A stretch of DNA of 15,818 bases from MED-G16 sp964467915 (GCA_964467915.1 CAYXSW010000027.1:1-15818); one strand, 5' to 3'; shown: positions 6,797 to 15,747, counted from the stretch's first letter. Program-made: numbers and translations. The notes: generated from the sequence alone by a model not told the origin.

Positions 6797-8011
6797 ATGA
6801 GCAGATTTCTTCTCCTTTTTTTTGGATTTTTCCTTTTTAAAAATCCTGTTTTTTCACAAGACACTGTAAATGTTGTCACATATAATTTGCTTAGATATAA
6901 CTCCTCTACAGATAGAAATTTAGATTTTAAAAATATTTTAGGACATATCGAACCTGATATATTGATTACTCAAGAGATGGTTGGCCAGGAAGGTGTAGAT
7001 AATTTCTTGAATAATATTCTAAAAAATATTAATGAAAAATATAAAGCTGCCAATTTTATAGATGATGAAGACACTGATATAGATCAGGGTTTATTTTATA
7101 ATTCAAATAAATTTAATTTTATTTCAACTTCTCAAATAGATGGATATCCTAGACCAGTATATATATTTACTTTAAAACACTTGGAGACTGGAGAACAATT
7201 TATCATATACAACTTACACTTAAAGGCTTCAAAAGGAGTAGATAATGAACTTGCTAGAAGTGATCAGATAAAAGAACTTAAAAATTACATTTCAGAGGAC
7301 GATTCAAAGTTTTATTTAGTTGCTGGAGATTTTAACATTTATTCTACAGATGAAAGTGCATACAAAGATTTGTTCGCTATAACTGAGTCAGGAAAAGGCA
7401 ATTTACATGACTTAATAAATGTTGTTGGGATATATAATGACCCATCAAACGCAAAATTTCATACACAATCTACAAGAACGTTACAATTTGGAGGAGGTTC
7501 TCATGGTGGACTTGATGATAGATTTGATTTTATATTATTTTCTGATTCTCTTATGTATGGCAATAGAATTTTTGTGATTGATTCCACATATAACTCATTT
7601 GGAAATGATGGTTTACATTATAATTCTTCACTTAATGTTTTTCCAAATCAAGAAGTATCTACAAGTATTGCAAACTCGTTACATAATGCATCAGATCATT
7701 TGCCTGTACAAGTTAAAATTATTTTCAGTAATGAGGATATATATAGGGAAGTATTAAATGTAGAATCTTACATTATACCTAAAAAAATATTAATTTTTCC
7801 AAATCCATCCAATGATAAATTATTTATTGAATCTAAAATTAATAAGATTATTAATGTGGAAATTTACTCATATAATGGTGAAAAATTTTTTGATCAAAAT
7901 GTGAATTCAACTTCGTTTACAATGAATGTTTCAGACTTAAATCCTGGTAACTATCTAATGATAATAAATTTTAAAAATTATTCTGAGCAAATTAAATTTG
8001 TAAAAAAATAA
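6797..8011 (+). CDS. Secreted endonuclease/exonuclease/phosphatase (EEP) protein with T9SS type A sorting domain
   Basis: Exported metal-dependent phosphoesterase of the EEP (DNase I-like) superfamily, 404 residues. A signal peptide (1-21, ending VFSQ) is followed by the EEP fold. TYNLLRYN (28-35) carries the first-strand Asn30, TQEM the metal-binding Glu60, YNLHLKA the catalytic-loop His, GDFN is at 177-180 (Asp178, Asn180), and SDHLPV holds Asp300-His301. All catalytic positions appear intact. Residues about 328-404 form a T9SS type A sorting domain: IFPNPSNDKLFI, then VEIYSYNGE, LNPGNYLMII and IKFVKK. It is therefore probably secreted or surface-attached. Members of the superfamily cleave nucleic acids, phospholipids or phosphate esters; the substrate is not evident, though nucleic acid or phosphate scavenging is plausible. 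GAGG lies 7 bp before the ATG. It ends one base before a second EEP gene, so the two are likely co-transcribed. Confidence 0.9.
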   Translation: MSRFLLLFFGFFLFKNPVFSQDTVNVVTYNLLRYNSSTDRNLDFKNILGHIEPDILITQEMVGQEGVDNFLNNILKNINEKYKAANFIDDEDTDIDQGLFYNSNKFNFISTSQIDGYPRPVYIFTLKHLETGEQFIIYNLHLKASKGVDNELARSDQIKELKNYISEDDSKFYLVAGDFNIYSTDESAYKDLFAITESGKGNLHDLINVVGIYNDPSNAKFHTQSTRTLQFGGGSHGGLDDRFDFILFSDSLMYGNRIFVIDSTYNSFGNDGLHYNSSLNVFPNQEVSTSIANSLHNASDHLPVQVKIIFSNEDIYREVLNVESYIIPKKILIFPNPSNDKLFIESKINKIINVEIYSYNGEKFFDQNVNSTSFTMNVSDLNPGNYLMIINFKNYSEQIKFVKK

Positions 8012-8012
8012 G

Positions 8013-9056
8013 ATGAGAAAACTAATACTTATTGTTATACTAAATTTTTATTTTATTGGTTCATACTGTCAGGAATTAAAAAATGAAATACATACTCTTG
8101 CCTTTTATAATCTTGAAAATTTATTTGATACTATAAATGATATTACTATAAATGATGAGGCAAGTCCAATTATGGAGACCTCAATGAATAGAACATCAGT
8201 ATATCTAAATAAACTTAAAAATCTTTCTAAGGTTATATCTGAAATTGGGTTTGCTGAGACAGGATCTAGCCCTACAATTATAGGTATATGTGAGGTAGAG
8301 AATCGATTAGTGGTTGAAGATTTAATTAAGACTGGAAAACTTAAAGATATAAATTATAATATTTCTCATTTTGATTCTCCTGATAACCGAGGAATAGATG
8401 TTGGGTTAATTTATAATCAAGATTATTTTGAAATTGTTAGGGAAAAAAATATAGCATTGGAGATATTTGATAATGAAAGTGGTAAAAAAATTTTTACTAG
8501 AGATCAACTCCTTGTTGAGGGGTTATTAAGTGGCGATCGGATATTTATAATTATTAATCATTGGCCCTCAAGATATGGTGGAGCAGAAAGATCAAAGCCA
8601 TTTCGAAATAAAGCAGCAGAGTTAAATAGATTTATTATTGATTCTATACATAATGTAGACCAAAAGGCTAAAGTTTTTACAATTGGTGATTTTAATGATG
8701 ACCCTACAGACGAGAGTATAAAAAAGATTCTTAATACTGTTAAAGAAAAAAATAATCTTTTTACTTCTGAGATGTATAATCCTTATGAGAAGATATTTGA
8801 TGATGGATTTGGGACATTGAAATATAGAGGGGCATGGAACATGTTTGATCAGATAATTTTAAGTAAGTACTCTCTTAAAGATTACAATAAAATTAATTTT
8901 TATTTTGACGGTGCATATATCCATTTAAAACCTTACTTGATTAATCAAGATGGTAATTACAAGGGTTATCCCTTTCGAAGTTTTGCTGGAGGAAATTTTA
9001 TAGGGGGTTATAGTGATCATTTGCCAGTATATATAATACTAAAACGGGAACAATAA
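8013..9056 (+). CDS. Exported endonuclease/exonuclease/phosphatase (EEP) family protein
   Basis: Second EEP-fold protein, 347 residues, starting one base after the stop of the first. A signal peptide covers about residues 1-20 (GSYCQ); Cys19 does not sit in a lipobox, so I do not call it a lipoprotein. Catalytic blocks are AFYNLENLFD (Asn33), GICEVENR (Glu94), DNRGIDVGLIYN, INHWPSRYGG (catalytic-loop His), GDFNDDPTD (Asp226, Asn228), the WNMFDQIILS strand and SDHLPVY (Asp335-His336). The FYNLENLFD, NHWPSR and GDFNDDP set is typical of a Bacteroidota endonuclease-like EEP group distinct from its neighbour. Unlike the neighbour, it ends right after the last catalytic strand with no sorting domain, so it probably stays in the periplasm. 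Substrate unknown; a nuclease or phosphodiesterase role is inferred from the fold. Confidence 0.9.
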   Translation: MRKLILIVILNFYFIGSYCQELKNEIHTLAFYNLENLFDTINDITINDEASPIMETSMNRTSVYLNKLKNLSKVISEIGFAETGSSPTIIGICEVENRLVVEDLIKTGKLKDINYNISHFDSPDNRGIDVGLIYNQDYFEIVREKNIALEIFDNESGKKIFTRDQLLVEGLLSGDRIFIIINHWPSRYGGAERSKPFRNKAAELNRFIIDSIHNVDQKAKVFTIGDFNDDPTDESIKKILNTVKEKNNLFTSEMYNPYEKIFDDGFGTLKYRGAWNMFDQIILSKYSLKDYNKINFYFDGAYIHLKPYLINQDGNYKGYPFRSFAGGNFIGGYSDHLPVYIILKREQ

Positions 9057-9119
9057 CTCTTAATATTTAGTATAATATTGTATAATATTTACGTTTAACA
9101 AATACATAGTAATCATCAT

Positions 9120-11957
9120 ATGTTAAAGGGTTTATTAAGGTTTTGGTTATTTTCAGTTTTTGGGATATTTTTTTCTTTTGATCTTTACTCAACACACATA
9201 AGGGCAGGGGAGATAATTGCTAAAAGAATTTCATCGACAAGTTTAACATATGAATTTACAATTATAGGCTATACAGATACAGGATCTGAAGTAGAGTTTG
9301 GGGGAGGTAGTTTTGGTTTTGGAGATGGTAATTTAATTGAAGTTTTGGATGAGGGGGCTATATCATCTAATAAAATTTTATTAGAAAATAAGGTTGCTTT
9401 AAATCTATTTAAAGTCGTTCATACATTTCAGGCGCCCGGTAGATATGTTGTAAGTTATTTTGAGCAAAATAGAAATGCTGAAATAGTAAATATGGAAAAT
9501 TCTGTTGACACACCATTTTATATTGAGACTGAGATATTGATTGATCCTTTTTTTGGATTAAATAATACTCCTGTACTTTTGATTCCTCCAATTGATAATG
9601 GGGTGGTTGGAATAAGATACATACATAATCCAGGTGCTTTTGATCCTGATGGGGATAGTTTATCTTACGAATTGGTTATTCCAATGCAAGAGAAAGAATA
9701 TCAGGTAACTAATTATCGTTTTCCTAATGCAGAAGAATTTTATGGTGAGTATAATGAAGGAAGTGAAGGAGGCTTAGGTCCTCCAATATTTTCCTTAGAC
9801 TCCATAATTGGAGATCTAATTTGGGATGCTCCTGGATCAGAGGGAGAATATAATTTTGCATTTAGAGTTGTAGAATGGAGAAAAGTTGGAGATCAGTGGT
9901 TTAAGTTAGGACATGTTACTAGAGATATGCAGGTAATAATTGATGATTCAGATAATGAAAGACCTAATTTAGAAGTTTTAGATCCTATTTGTGTAGAGGC
10001 TGGTTCAATTGTACGAGACACAGTAAGAGGTGATGATCCTAACTTTAATGATATTCAAATTGAAGCATTTGGTGGACCTTTTGAATTCTTATCATCTCCA
10101 GCTGTTTATTCTCCTAGCCCAGCCCAATTTCAAAAATCTCCTGGTACTCTTCAATTTGAATGGAAAACTAACTGTTCTCATATCAGAGAACGTCCATATG
10201 ATATCCAATTTAAGGTTACTGACAAACCTGGCTACGGACCAAATCTAGTTGAATTTACCAATTGGCAAATTCAGATCGTGGCACCTTCTCCAGAAGGACT
10301 TGAACTAATTCCTTTATCAAATCGTTCTGTTGAAGTTTCATGGGATCCATACAGTTGCGATAATGCCGATGAAATTCAAGTGTGGAGAAGGATAGGGAGT
10401 TATGATTTTGAACCTGATAATTGTGAAGTAGGAATTCCTGATGGTTCGGGCTATAAATTAATTGGAGCAGTAGAAGGAGATCAAATAACTATGGTAGATG
10501 ATAATTTAGGTGATGGATTAGCACCAGGATCTAAATACTGTTATAGAATTTTAGCTGAATTCCCCTTGCCTGAGGGAGGAACAAGCTATGTATCTGAAGA
10601 GAAATGTATTTTAATTGAAGCAGATGCTCCAGTAATAACAAATGTTAGTATTTTAAATACAGATAAAGGTGATGGCCAAGTAATGATAAATTGGATTCCG
10701 CCTTTCGAGATAGATACTATTATATTCCCAAAACCATATTCATACAGAGTAAATAGACGTGAGGGTCTCTCTTCTAATATTAATTTAACTCAATCAAATA
10801 TTTTTTTGGATACATTTTACATTGATACTAAAGTGAACACATTAGAAAATGTATATAATTATAAAGTGGAAGTTTTTTCAGATTCTGATACATCTTTTTT
10901 TGAGTCTTCTTATAATGCTTCAACTGTCAGATTAGAACTAAATGGCACTCAAAATAGTATTGAATTAAATTGGGGTTTTGAAGTGCCATGGTCAAATGCC
11001 TCATCTCTCTACCCAATGCATTATGTATATAGAAACAATGTTTTTGGGAGTAATGAAGATAAATATATTTTAATTGATTCAGTAAATGTCATTGAGAGCG
11101 GATTTAAATATATTGATATAGGAGAATTTGAAGGTGTAGATCTTGATGAAAACAAAATATATTGCTACTATATAATTACATCAGGTACCTATGAAAATAA
11201 TAAGTTGCCACTAAATATCATCAATGATGATTTATTATTAAATAATTCACAAAAAATTTGTGCTCAAACTAATGATCTATTACCTCCATGTCCTCCAATT
11301 GAATTTAAAATTTCTGACCAATATTCTTGTGAATATTATTTTTACGATAAGTCATGTGATATGAAAGATTTTGAAAATAGGATAGAGTGGACCGTTGGTG
11401 CTGACGATTGTTATTTAGATTCAAAGTTTTTTAATATATACTTTTCAGAGAATGGAACAGATAATTTTCAAACTATTGGTTCAACATCAAATAATTATTT
11501 TGTCCATAAGAATCTATCCAATTTAAAAGGAGCATACTATATTACAGCTTTAGATAGATCTGGCAATGAGAGTATCCCTTCTGATACAGTCATAAGGGAT
11601 AATTGCCCAAAATATCTTTTGCCTAATGTTTTTACTCCTAATGATGATGGTAAAAATGATTTTTTTACTCCATTCTTTACCGATGGATCTATAACGAATT
11701 TTAGTTACGGAAACTGTCCTAGATTTGTTAAATCAGTAAAAATATCAATAGTTGATAGAACTGGTAAAGAAGTTTTTTCTCATGATTCCGAGAAAAACAT
11801 TATAGACGGTATATATATTAACTGGGATGGAAAAAATAAAAGTGGAAAAAATTTACCTTCAGACACATATTATTACAACGCTACTGTTATTTTTGATGTT
11901 TTAGATGAAAATGAAAGTGTAAAAGAAATTAAAGGATGGGTACAGATATTAAGGTAA
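9120..11957 (+). CDS. Large T9SS type B cargo protein with gliding motility-associated C-terminal domain and FnIII-like repeats
   Basis: Secreted or cell-surface multidomain protein of 945 residues. A signal peptide (about 1-25, ending LYS) is followed by THIRAGEI, a start I know from many Bacteroidota surface proteins of this type. Residues about 25-300 are beta-rich, with FGFGDG and a cadherin-like DPDGDSLSYEL block. From about 385 there are several fibronectin type III-like segments, starting near 388 (SVEVSWDPYSC), 507 (QVMINWIPP), 612 (SIELNWGFEVP) and 735. Residues about 832-945 form the type B sorting domain: LPNVFTPNDDGKNDFF (Asn841-Asp847), then VKISIVDRTGKEVF, NWDGKNKSGKNLPSDTYYY and KGWVQILR. 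This predicts export by T9SS and surface retention. No enzymatic motif is visible, so adhesion, gliding or a structural role is possible but unproven. Its last 22 bases overlap the next gene. Confidence 0.88.
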   Translation: MLKGLLRFWLFSVFGIFFSFDLYSTHIRAGEIIAKRISSTSLTYEFTIIGYTDTGSEVEFGGGSFGFGDGNLIEVLDEGAISSNKILLENKVALNLFKVVHTFQAPGRYVVSYFEQNRNAEIVNMENSVDTPFYIETEILIDPFFGLNNTPVLLIPPIDNGVVGIRYIHNPGAFDPDGDSLSYELVIPMQEKEYQVTNYRFPNAEEFYGEYNEGSEGGLGPPIFSLDSIIGDLIWDAPGSEGEYNFAFRVVEWRKVGDQWFKLGHVTRDMQVIIDDSDNERPNLEVLDPICVEAGSIVRDTVRGDDPNFNDIQIEAFGGPFEFLSSPAVYSPSPAQFQKSPGTLQFEWKTNCSHIRERPYDIQFKVTDKPGYGPNLVEFTNWQIQIVAPSPEGLELIPLSNRSVEVSWDPYSCDNADEIQVWRRIGSYDFEPDNCEVGIPDGSGYKLIGAVEGDQITMVDDNLGDGLAPGSKYCYRILAEFPLPEGGTSYVSEEKCILIEADAPVITNVSILNTDKGDGQVMINWIPPFEIDTIIFPKPYSYRVNRREGLSSNINLTQSNIFLDTFYIDTKVNTLENVYNYKVEVFSDSDTSFFESSYNASTVRLELNGTQNSIELNWGFEVPWSNASSLYPMHYVYRNNVFGSNEDKYILIDSVNVIESGFKYIDIGEFEGVDLDENKIYCYYIITSGTYENNKLPLNIINDDLLLNNSQKICAQTNDLLPPCPPIEFKISDQYSCEYYFYDKSCDMKDFENRIEWTVGADDCYLDSKFFNIYFSENGTDNFQTIGSTSNNYFVHKNLSNLKGAYYITALDRSGNESIPSDTVIRDNCPKYLLPNVFTPNDDGKNDFFTPFFTDGSITNFSYGNCPRFVKSVKISIVDRTGKEVFSHDSEKNIIDGIYINWDGKNKSGKNLPSDTYYYNATVIFDVLDENESVKEIKGWVQILR

Positions 11958-12355
11958 ATAATAAAATTATATTTTACGATGGCTTCTGTGTCATGTGTAG
12001 TAGGTTTATAAGATTTATAGTTTTATTGGATAAGAGAAAAAAATTTAAATTCAGTGCTATATCATCTGATTTTGCATCTAGAGTCCTACCTAAAAAATTA
12101 GATAAAAAGCAAGTAGGTAAATTTATAATTTATCTCTCTAATGATAAAGTTTATAAAAAATCTAATGCAGTAATTCAAATTCTTATTGATATTGGTGGTT
12201 TTTATCATGTTTTTAAATTGTTAAAGATTTTTCCTTCAAAAATTAGAGATATATTATATGATATTTTTGCAAATAATAGGTACAAATGGTTTGGCAAGTC
12301 TGATGTGTGTCATATTCCCCCCAAAGAAATAAGGGATCAGTTTATTAATAAGTAA
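11936..12355 (+). CDS. DCC family (DUF393) thiol-disulfide oxidoreductase-like protein
   Basis: Small protein of 139 residues with the family-defining D-x2-C-x2-C motif in FYDGFCVMCSRFI (Asp15, Cys18, Cys21), the aliphatic second block KSNAVIQILIDIGG, and the C-terminal RYKWFGKSDVCHIPP with another Cys, all standard for DUF393. The family is predicted to have a thioredoxin-like redox fold, but its substrate is unknown. The ATG at 11936 lies inside the end of the preceding T9SS gene (22-bp overlap, different frame) with AGG directly before it. Only about ten residues separate this start from the conserved VNNKIIFYDG strand, so a much later start is unlikely. It ends 33 bp before fabD. Confidence 0.88.
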   Translation: MGTDIKVNNKIIFYDGFCVMCSRFIRFIVLLDKRKKFKFSAISSDFASRVLPKKLDKKQVGKFIIYLSNDKVYKKSNAVIQILIDIGGFYHVFKLLKIFPSKIRDILYDIFANNRYKWFGKSDVCHIPPKEIRDQFINK

Positions 12356-12388
12356 CTTATTAGCTATTTTTGAAAGAAATCAAGATAT

Positions 12389-13255
12389 ATGAATGCAATA
12401 ATATTTCCAGGTCAAGGATCGCAGTTTGTTGGAATGGGTAAAGACCTATATGAGGGTGATGAATCAGCAAAAAAGAAATTTTTATTAGCTAACAAAATTT
12501 TAGGTTTTGATATTACTGATGTCATGTTTAATGGAACAGTTGATGATCTTAAAAAAACAGATATTACTCAGCCAGCTATTTTTATTCATTCTTGTATAAC
12601 TTTTCATCATAATAAAATAAATGACATTTCAGCTTTTTCTGGGCACTCATTAGGTGAGTTTTCTGCCTTAACATGTTCGAGCTCTTTATCATTTGAAGAG
12701 GGACTAGAATTAGTTTTAATTAGAGCTAGGGCTATGCAAAATGCATGTAAAAATAATGACTCAACCATGGCAGCAATCCTAACCTTATCTGATAGTGAGG
12801 TAAATGCTGTTTGTGAAGGTATAGAAAATATTGTTCCAGCAAACTATAACTGTCCAGGTCAGATTGTAATATCAGGATCAAAAGAAGGAATTTCAAAGGC
12901 ATGTGAAGAATTTAAAGAAAAAGGTGGTAAAGCAATACCGTTACCAGTAGGAGGAGGTTTTCATTCTCCCTATATGGAATCAGCTAGGGTAGAACTGGAA
13001 GATGCTGTTAATCAAGCTAATATAGATATACCAAGTGCACCTATTTATCAGAATTATGATGCAAAAGGGCATACTGATATTAATAAAATTAGATCTAATT
13101 TAGTGAGTCAGTTAACATCTCCAGTTAGATGGACACAGTCTATAAATAATATGATTGATGATAATATAAAAAGCTTTATTGAATGTGGTCCGGGAAGAGT
13201 TTTACAGGGTTTAGTAAAAAAAATAAATAGAGATTCTGATGTCTCATCACTTTAA
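12389..13255 (+). CDS. fabD: Malonyl-CoA:ACP transacylase
   Basis: Cytoplasmic enzyme that moves malonyl from CoA to acyl carrier protein, supplying the extender unit for type II fatty acid synthesis. It has 288 residues, slightly short of the usual 290-310. Motifs are PGQGSQFVGMG (7-17), the nucleophile elbow GHSLGE (85-90, Ser87), the RARAMQ helix with the malonate-binding Arg, YNCPGQIVISG, GGGFHSPYM with catalytic His192, and LTSPVRWTQSI near the end. The region between the first motif and GHSLGE (TQPAIFIHSCITFHHNKIND) is somewhat shortened, which accounts for the lower length. It is followed after 9 bp by a fatty-acid-related reductase, suggesting a lipid metabolism operon. Confidence 0.95.
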   Translation: MNAIIFPGQGSQFVGMGKDLYEGDESAKKKFLLANKILGFDITDVMFNGTVDDLKKTDITQPAIFIHSCITFHHNKINDISAFSGHSLGEFSALTCSSSLSFEEGLELVLIRARAMQNACKNNDSTMAAILTLSDSEVNAVCEGIENIVPANYNCPGQIVISGSKEGISKACEEFKEKGGKAIPLPVGGGFHSPYMESARVELEDAVNQANIDIPSAPIYQNYDAKGHTDINKIRSNLVSQLTSPVRWTQSINNMIDDNIKSFIECGPGRVLQGLVKKINRDSDVSSL

Positions 13256-13264
13256 AATAAATTT

Positions 13265-14125
13265 ATGAAAGGAATGCTTAAAGAAAATAGTTTAGTAGAT
13301 AAAGTGATTCTTGTTACGGGTGGAGGATCTGGACTTGGTAAGTCTATGGTTAAATATTTTCTAGAGCTTGGTGCCAACGTAGTTATAACAAGTAGGCGTG
13401 AAGAAGTATTAAATGAGGTTGCTAAAGAATTTAACTCTAAATATGAGCCTGAAGTTTTTCCTATTTCATGTGATGTTAGAAAAATTGATGAAGTAGAAAA
13501 TGTAATTAATGAGTCTTTTAAAAAATTTGGTAAAATTGATTGTCTTGTAAATAATGCTGCTGGAAACTTTATAAGCCCAACAGAAAGACTTTCCACAAGA
13601 GCTTTTGATGCTGTTATTGATATCGTTTTGAAAGGAACAATAAATTTTACTCTTACCTTAGGAAAAAGTTGGATAAAGGATAAATCAGAAGGTAATATTT
13701 TAAATATTGTAACAACATACTCCTGGACAGGATCTGGATATGTAGTTCCTTCTGCATGTGCTAAAGCAGGTGTTTTAAGTATGACAAGATCACTTGCAGT
13801 AGAATGGGCAAAATATAAAATTAGGTCAAACGCTATTGCACCTGGTCCTTTCCCAACAAAAGGTGCATGGGAGAGACTACTTCCAGGAGACTTAAAAGAT
13901 AAATTTGATCCAGCAAAAAAGGTTCCTGTTGGAAGGGTAGGTGAACACCAAGAGTTATCTAATCTTGCTGCTTACCTATTATCAGACTACTCATCATATA
14001 TAAACGGAGAGGTGATAACAATTGATGGCGCAGAATGGCTGAAAGGTGCTGGGCAATTTAATCACTTAGAGATTATTACAGATCAGATGTGGGATATGTT
14101 TGAGATGATGAGAAAGAAAAAATAA
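13265..14125 (+). CDS. 2,4-dienoyl-CoA reductase-like SDR oxidoreductase
   Basis: NADP(H)-dependent short-chain dehydrogenase/reductase of 286 residues that closely follows the mitochondrial 2,4-dienoyl-CoA reductase (DECR1) pattern. TGGGSGLGKSM (18-28) is the cofactor loop, NNAAGNFISPTERLS (96-110) the central strand, then TGSGYVVPSACAKAGV, APGPFPTKGAWERL and the C-terminal GQFN helix. The classical SDR Y-x3-K is replaced by S163-A-C-A-K167, as in DECR enzymes, where the active Tyr is elsewhere; Tyr is present in TTYSW. DECR reduces dienoyl-CoA intermediates in degradation of unsaturated fatty acids; that role is inferred. A second in-frame ATG at 13274 (MLKEN) resembles the usual family start and could be the real one. 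Its TAA overlaps the metG ATG by one base (TAATG). Confidence 0.88.
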   Translation: MKGMLKENSLVDKVILVTGGGSGLGKSMVKYFLELGANVVITSRREEVLNEVAKEFNSKYEPEVFPISCDVRKIDEVENVINESFKKFGKIDCLVNNAAGNFISPTERLSTRAFDAVIDIVLKGTINFTLTLGKSWIKDKSEGNILNIVTTYSWTGSGYVVPSACAKAGVLSMTRSLAVEWAKYKIRSNAIAPGPFPTKGAWERLLPGDLKDKFDPAKKVPVGRVGEHQELSNLAAYLLSDYSSYINGEVITIDGAEWLKGAGQFNHLEIITDQMWDMFEMMRKKK

Positions 14126-15747
14126 TGAGTCAAAAAAAAAGACATCTTGTTACTGCAGCTTTAATTTATGCTAATGGGCCAATACATATCGGTCACTTAG
14201 CAGGATGTTATATTCCATCAGATCTTTATGTTAGATTTTTAAGATCAAAAGGGGAGGATGTCAAATTCATTAGCGGTACTGATGAGCATGGTGTCCCTAT
14301 AACAATCAAAGCTAGAGATGAAAAAAAATCACCACAAGAAGTGGTTGATTATTATTATAATCTGATAAATGAGTCATTTAATGAGTTTGGAATTAGCTTC
14401 GATATTTTTTCAAGAACATCAAGGAAAATTCATCATAAAACCAGTTCAGATTTCTTTCTTAATTTGTATGATAAAAAAACATTTAAGGAAATAACTTCTT
14501 CTCAGTATTATGATGAAAAAGAAAATCAATTTCTTTCAGATAGGTATATTATGGGTAAATGTCCAACTTGTGACAATGAGAATGCATATGGTGATCAGTG
14601 TGAATCATGTGGAAAAACATTAAGTCCCATGGATTTAAAAAATCCTAAATCAACCTTATCAGGAAATACTCCTGTTCTTAAAGAAACAAAAAATTGGTTT
14701 TTACCAATGGATAAACTTCAGACGAATATTGAAAAATATATTAATACTAAAAAAGATTGGAAATCGAATGTGATTGGTCAGTGTAAGTCCTGGTTAAATG
14801 ATGGTTTAAAACCCAGAGCAATGACAAGAGACTTAGATTGGGGAGTAAAGGTACCTGTTAAAGGTGCTGAAGGTAAGGTTTTATACGTATGGTTTGATGC
14901 GCCAATAGGTTACATTACTGCTACTAAAGAACTAGATCCAGACAATTGGGAAAAATATTGGAAGGATGAAGAAAGTAGTTTAGTTCACTTTATAGGAAAA
15001 GACAATATTGTATTTCATACAATAATCTTTCCTATGATGCTTATGGAACATGGAGATTATATTTTGCCTGAAAATGTTCCAGCTAATGAGTTTATGAATT
15101 TAGAAGGCGAAAAGATTTCAACATCAAGAAATTGGGCTGTGTGGTTACATGAATACCTCAAAGATTTTCCAAATATGCAAGATGAACTGAGATACTGTTT
15201 GATTACTAATTTACCAGAGAATAAGGATAGTGACTTTTCTTGGAAAGATTTTCAACAAAAAAATAATAATGAGCTAGTGGCAATATTAGGAAATTATGTG
15301 AATCGAGTATTTGTGTTATGCAAAAAATTTTTTAATAAAAAAGTTCCAAAAATATCTTCTGTTGAAATTGACAAACAAATTTTTTCCGAACTAGAAAATA
15401 TAAAAGAAAAAATTGAGTCGTCAATAAGAGCCTATAAATTCCGCGAAGCAATGAGCTATGTGATTGATGTGGCAAGACTTGGCAATAAATATTTGACTGA
15501 TACTGAACCATGGAAAATTTTCAAGGATGATCCAGATAGAGTTAAAGCTATAATTCATAATTCTATACAGATAGTAGCTAATATCTCTATTTTATGTGAG
15601 CCTTTTCTTCCATTTACTTCTAAAAAGATTAAAGGCCATTTAAATATTAGTGATCTTTCTTGGGATAGTGTTGGATCAAATATTATGCCTACTGATCACA
15701 TTATTTCTGGTAAAGCCCACATTTTCTCAAAAATCGAAGATCAATAA
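14125..15747 (+). CDS. metG: Methionyl-tRNA synthetase, lacking or separated from its C-terminal tRNA-binding domain
   Basis: Class I aminoacyl-tRNA synthetase that charges tRNA-Met, 540 residues. HIGH signature at 21-24 (GPIHIGH), then ISGTDEHGVPI, a zinc knuckle C146-x2-C149-x9-C159-x2-C162, WFDAPIGYI, FIGKDNIVFH, the signature loop KISTS at 330-334 (the usual Bacteroidota variant of KMSKS), and the anticodon-binding helical domain (NYVNRVFVLC, EAMSYVIDVARLGNKYL, TEPWK). Catalytic parts look intact. Bacteroidota MetRS is usually near 680 residues, with a Trbp111/EMAP-like domain after a KIEDEVIE-type linker. Here the protein ends in FSKIEDQ and TAA, right inside that linker, and the same frame continues open afterwards. 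It could be a natural short form, a split enzyme, a nonsense mutation or a base error. Start overlaps the preceding stop as TAATG, implying translational coupling. Confidence 0.93.
   Translation: MSQKKRHLVTAALIYANGPIHIGHLAGCYIPSDLYVRFLRSKGEDVKFISGTDEHGVPITIKARDEKKSPQEVVDYYYNLINESFNEFGISFDIFSRTSRKIHHKTSSDFFLNLYDKKTFKEITSSQYYDEKENQFLSDRYIMGKCPTCDNENAYGDQCESCGKTLSPMDLKNPKSTLSGNTPVLKETKNWFLPMDKLQTNIEKYINTKKDWKSNVIGQCKSWLNDGLKPRAMTRDLDWGVKVPVKGAEGKVLYVWFDAPIGYITATKELDPDNWEKYWKDEESSLVHFIGKDNIVFHTIIFPMMLMEHGDYILPENVPANEFMNLEGEKISTSRNWAVWLHEYLKDFPNMQDELRYCLITNLPENKDSDFSWKDFQQKNNNELVAILGNYVNRVFVLCKKFFNKKVPKISSVEIDKQIFSELENIKEKIESSIRAYKFREAMSYVIDVARLGNKYLTDTEPWKIFKDDPDRVKAIIHNSIQIVANISILCEPFLPFTSKKIKGHLNISDLSWDSVGSNIMPTDHIISGKAHIFSKIEDQ

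Noticed and set aside
8013..8072. Second EEP protein as a lipoprotein because of Cys19 after the hydrophobic segment
   Set aside because: The residues before the Cys (GSY) do not form a lipobox.
9071..9090. Two tandem copies of TATAATATT(G/T) in the spacer before the large T9SS gene, possibly a promoter or hairpin
   Set aside because: The elements are AT-only, the Bacteroidota -7 consensus TAnnTTTG is not matched, and such short AT repeats are expected by chance at this composition.
13252..13596. Minus-strand open frame of 114 codons opposite the SDR gene
   Set aside because: It is antisense to the conserved cofactor-binding region of the SDR and has no family features.
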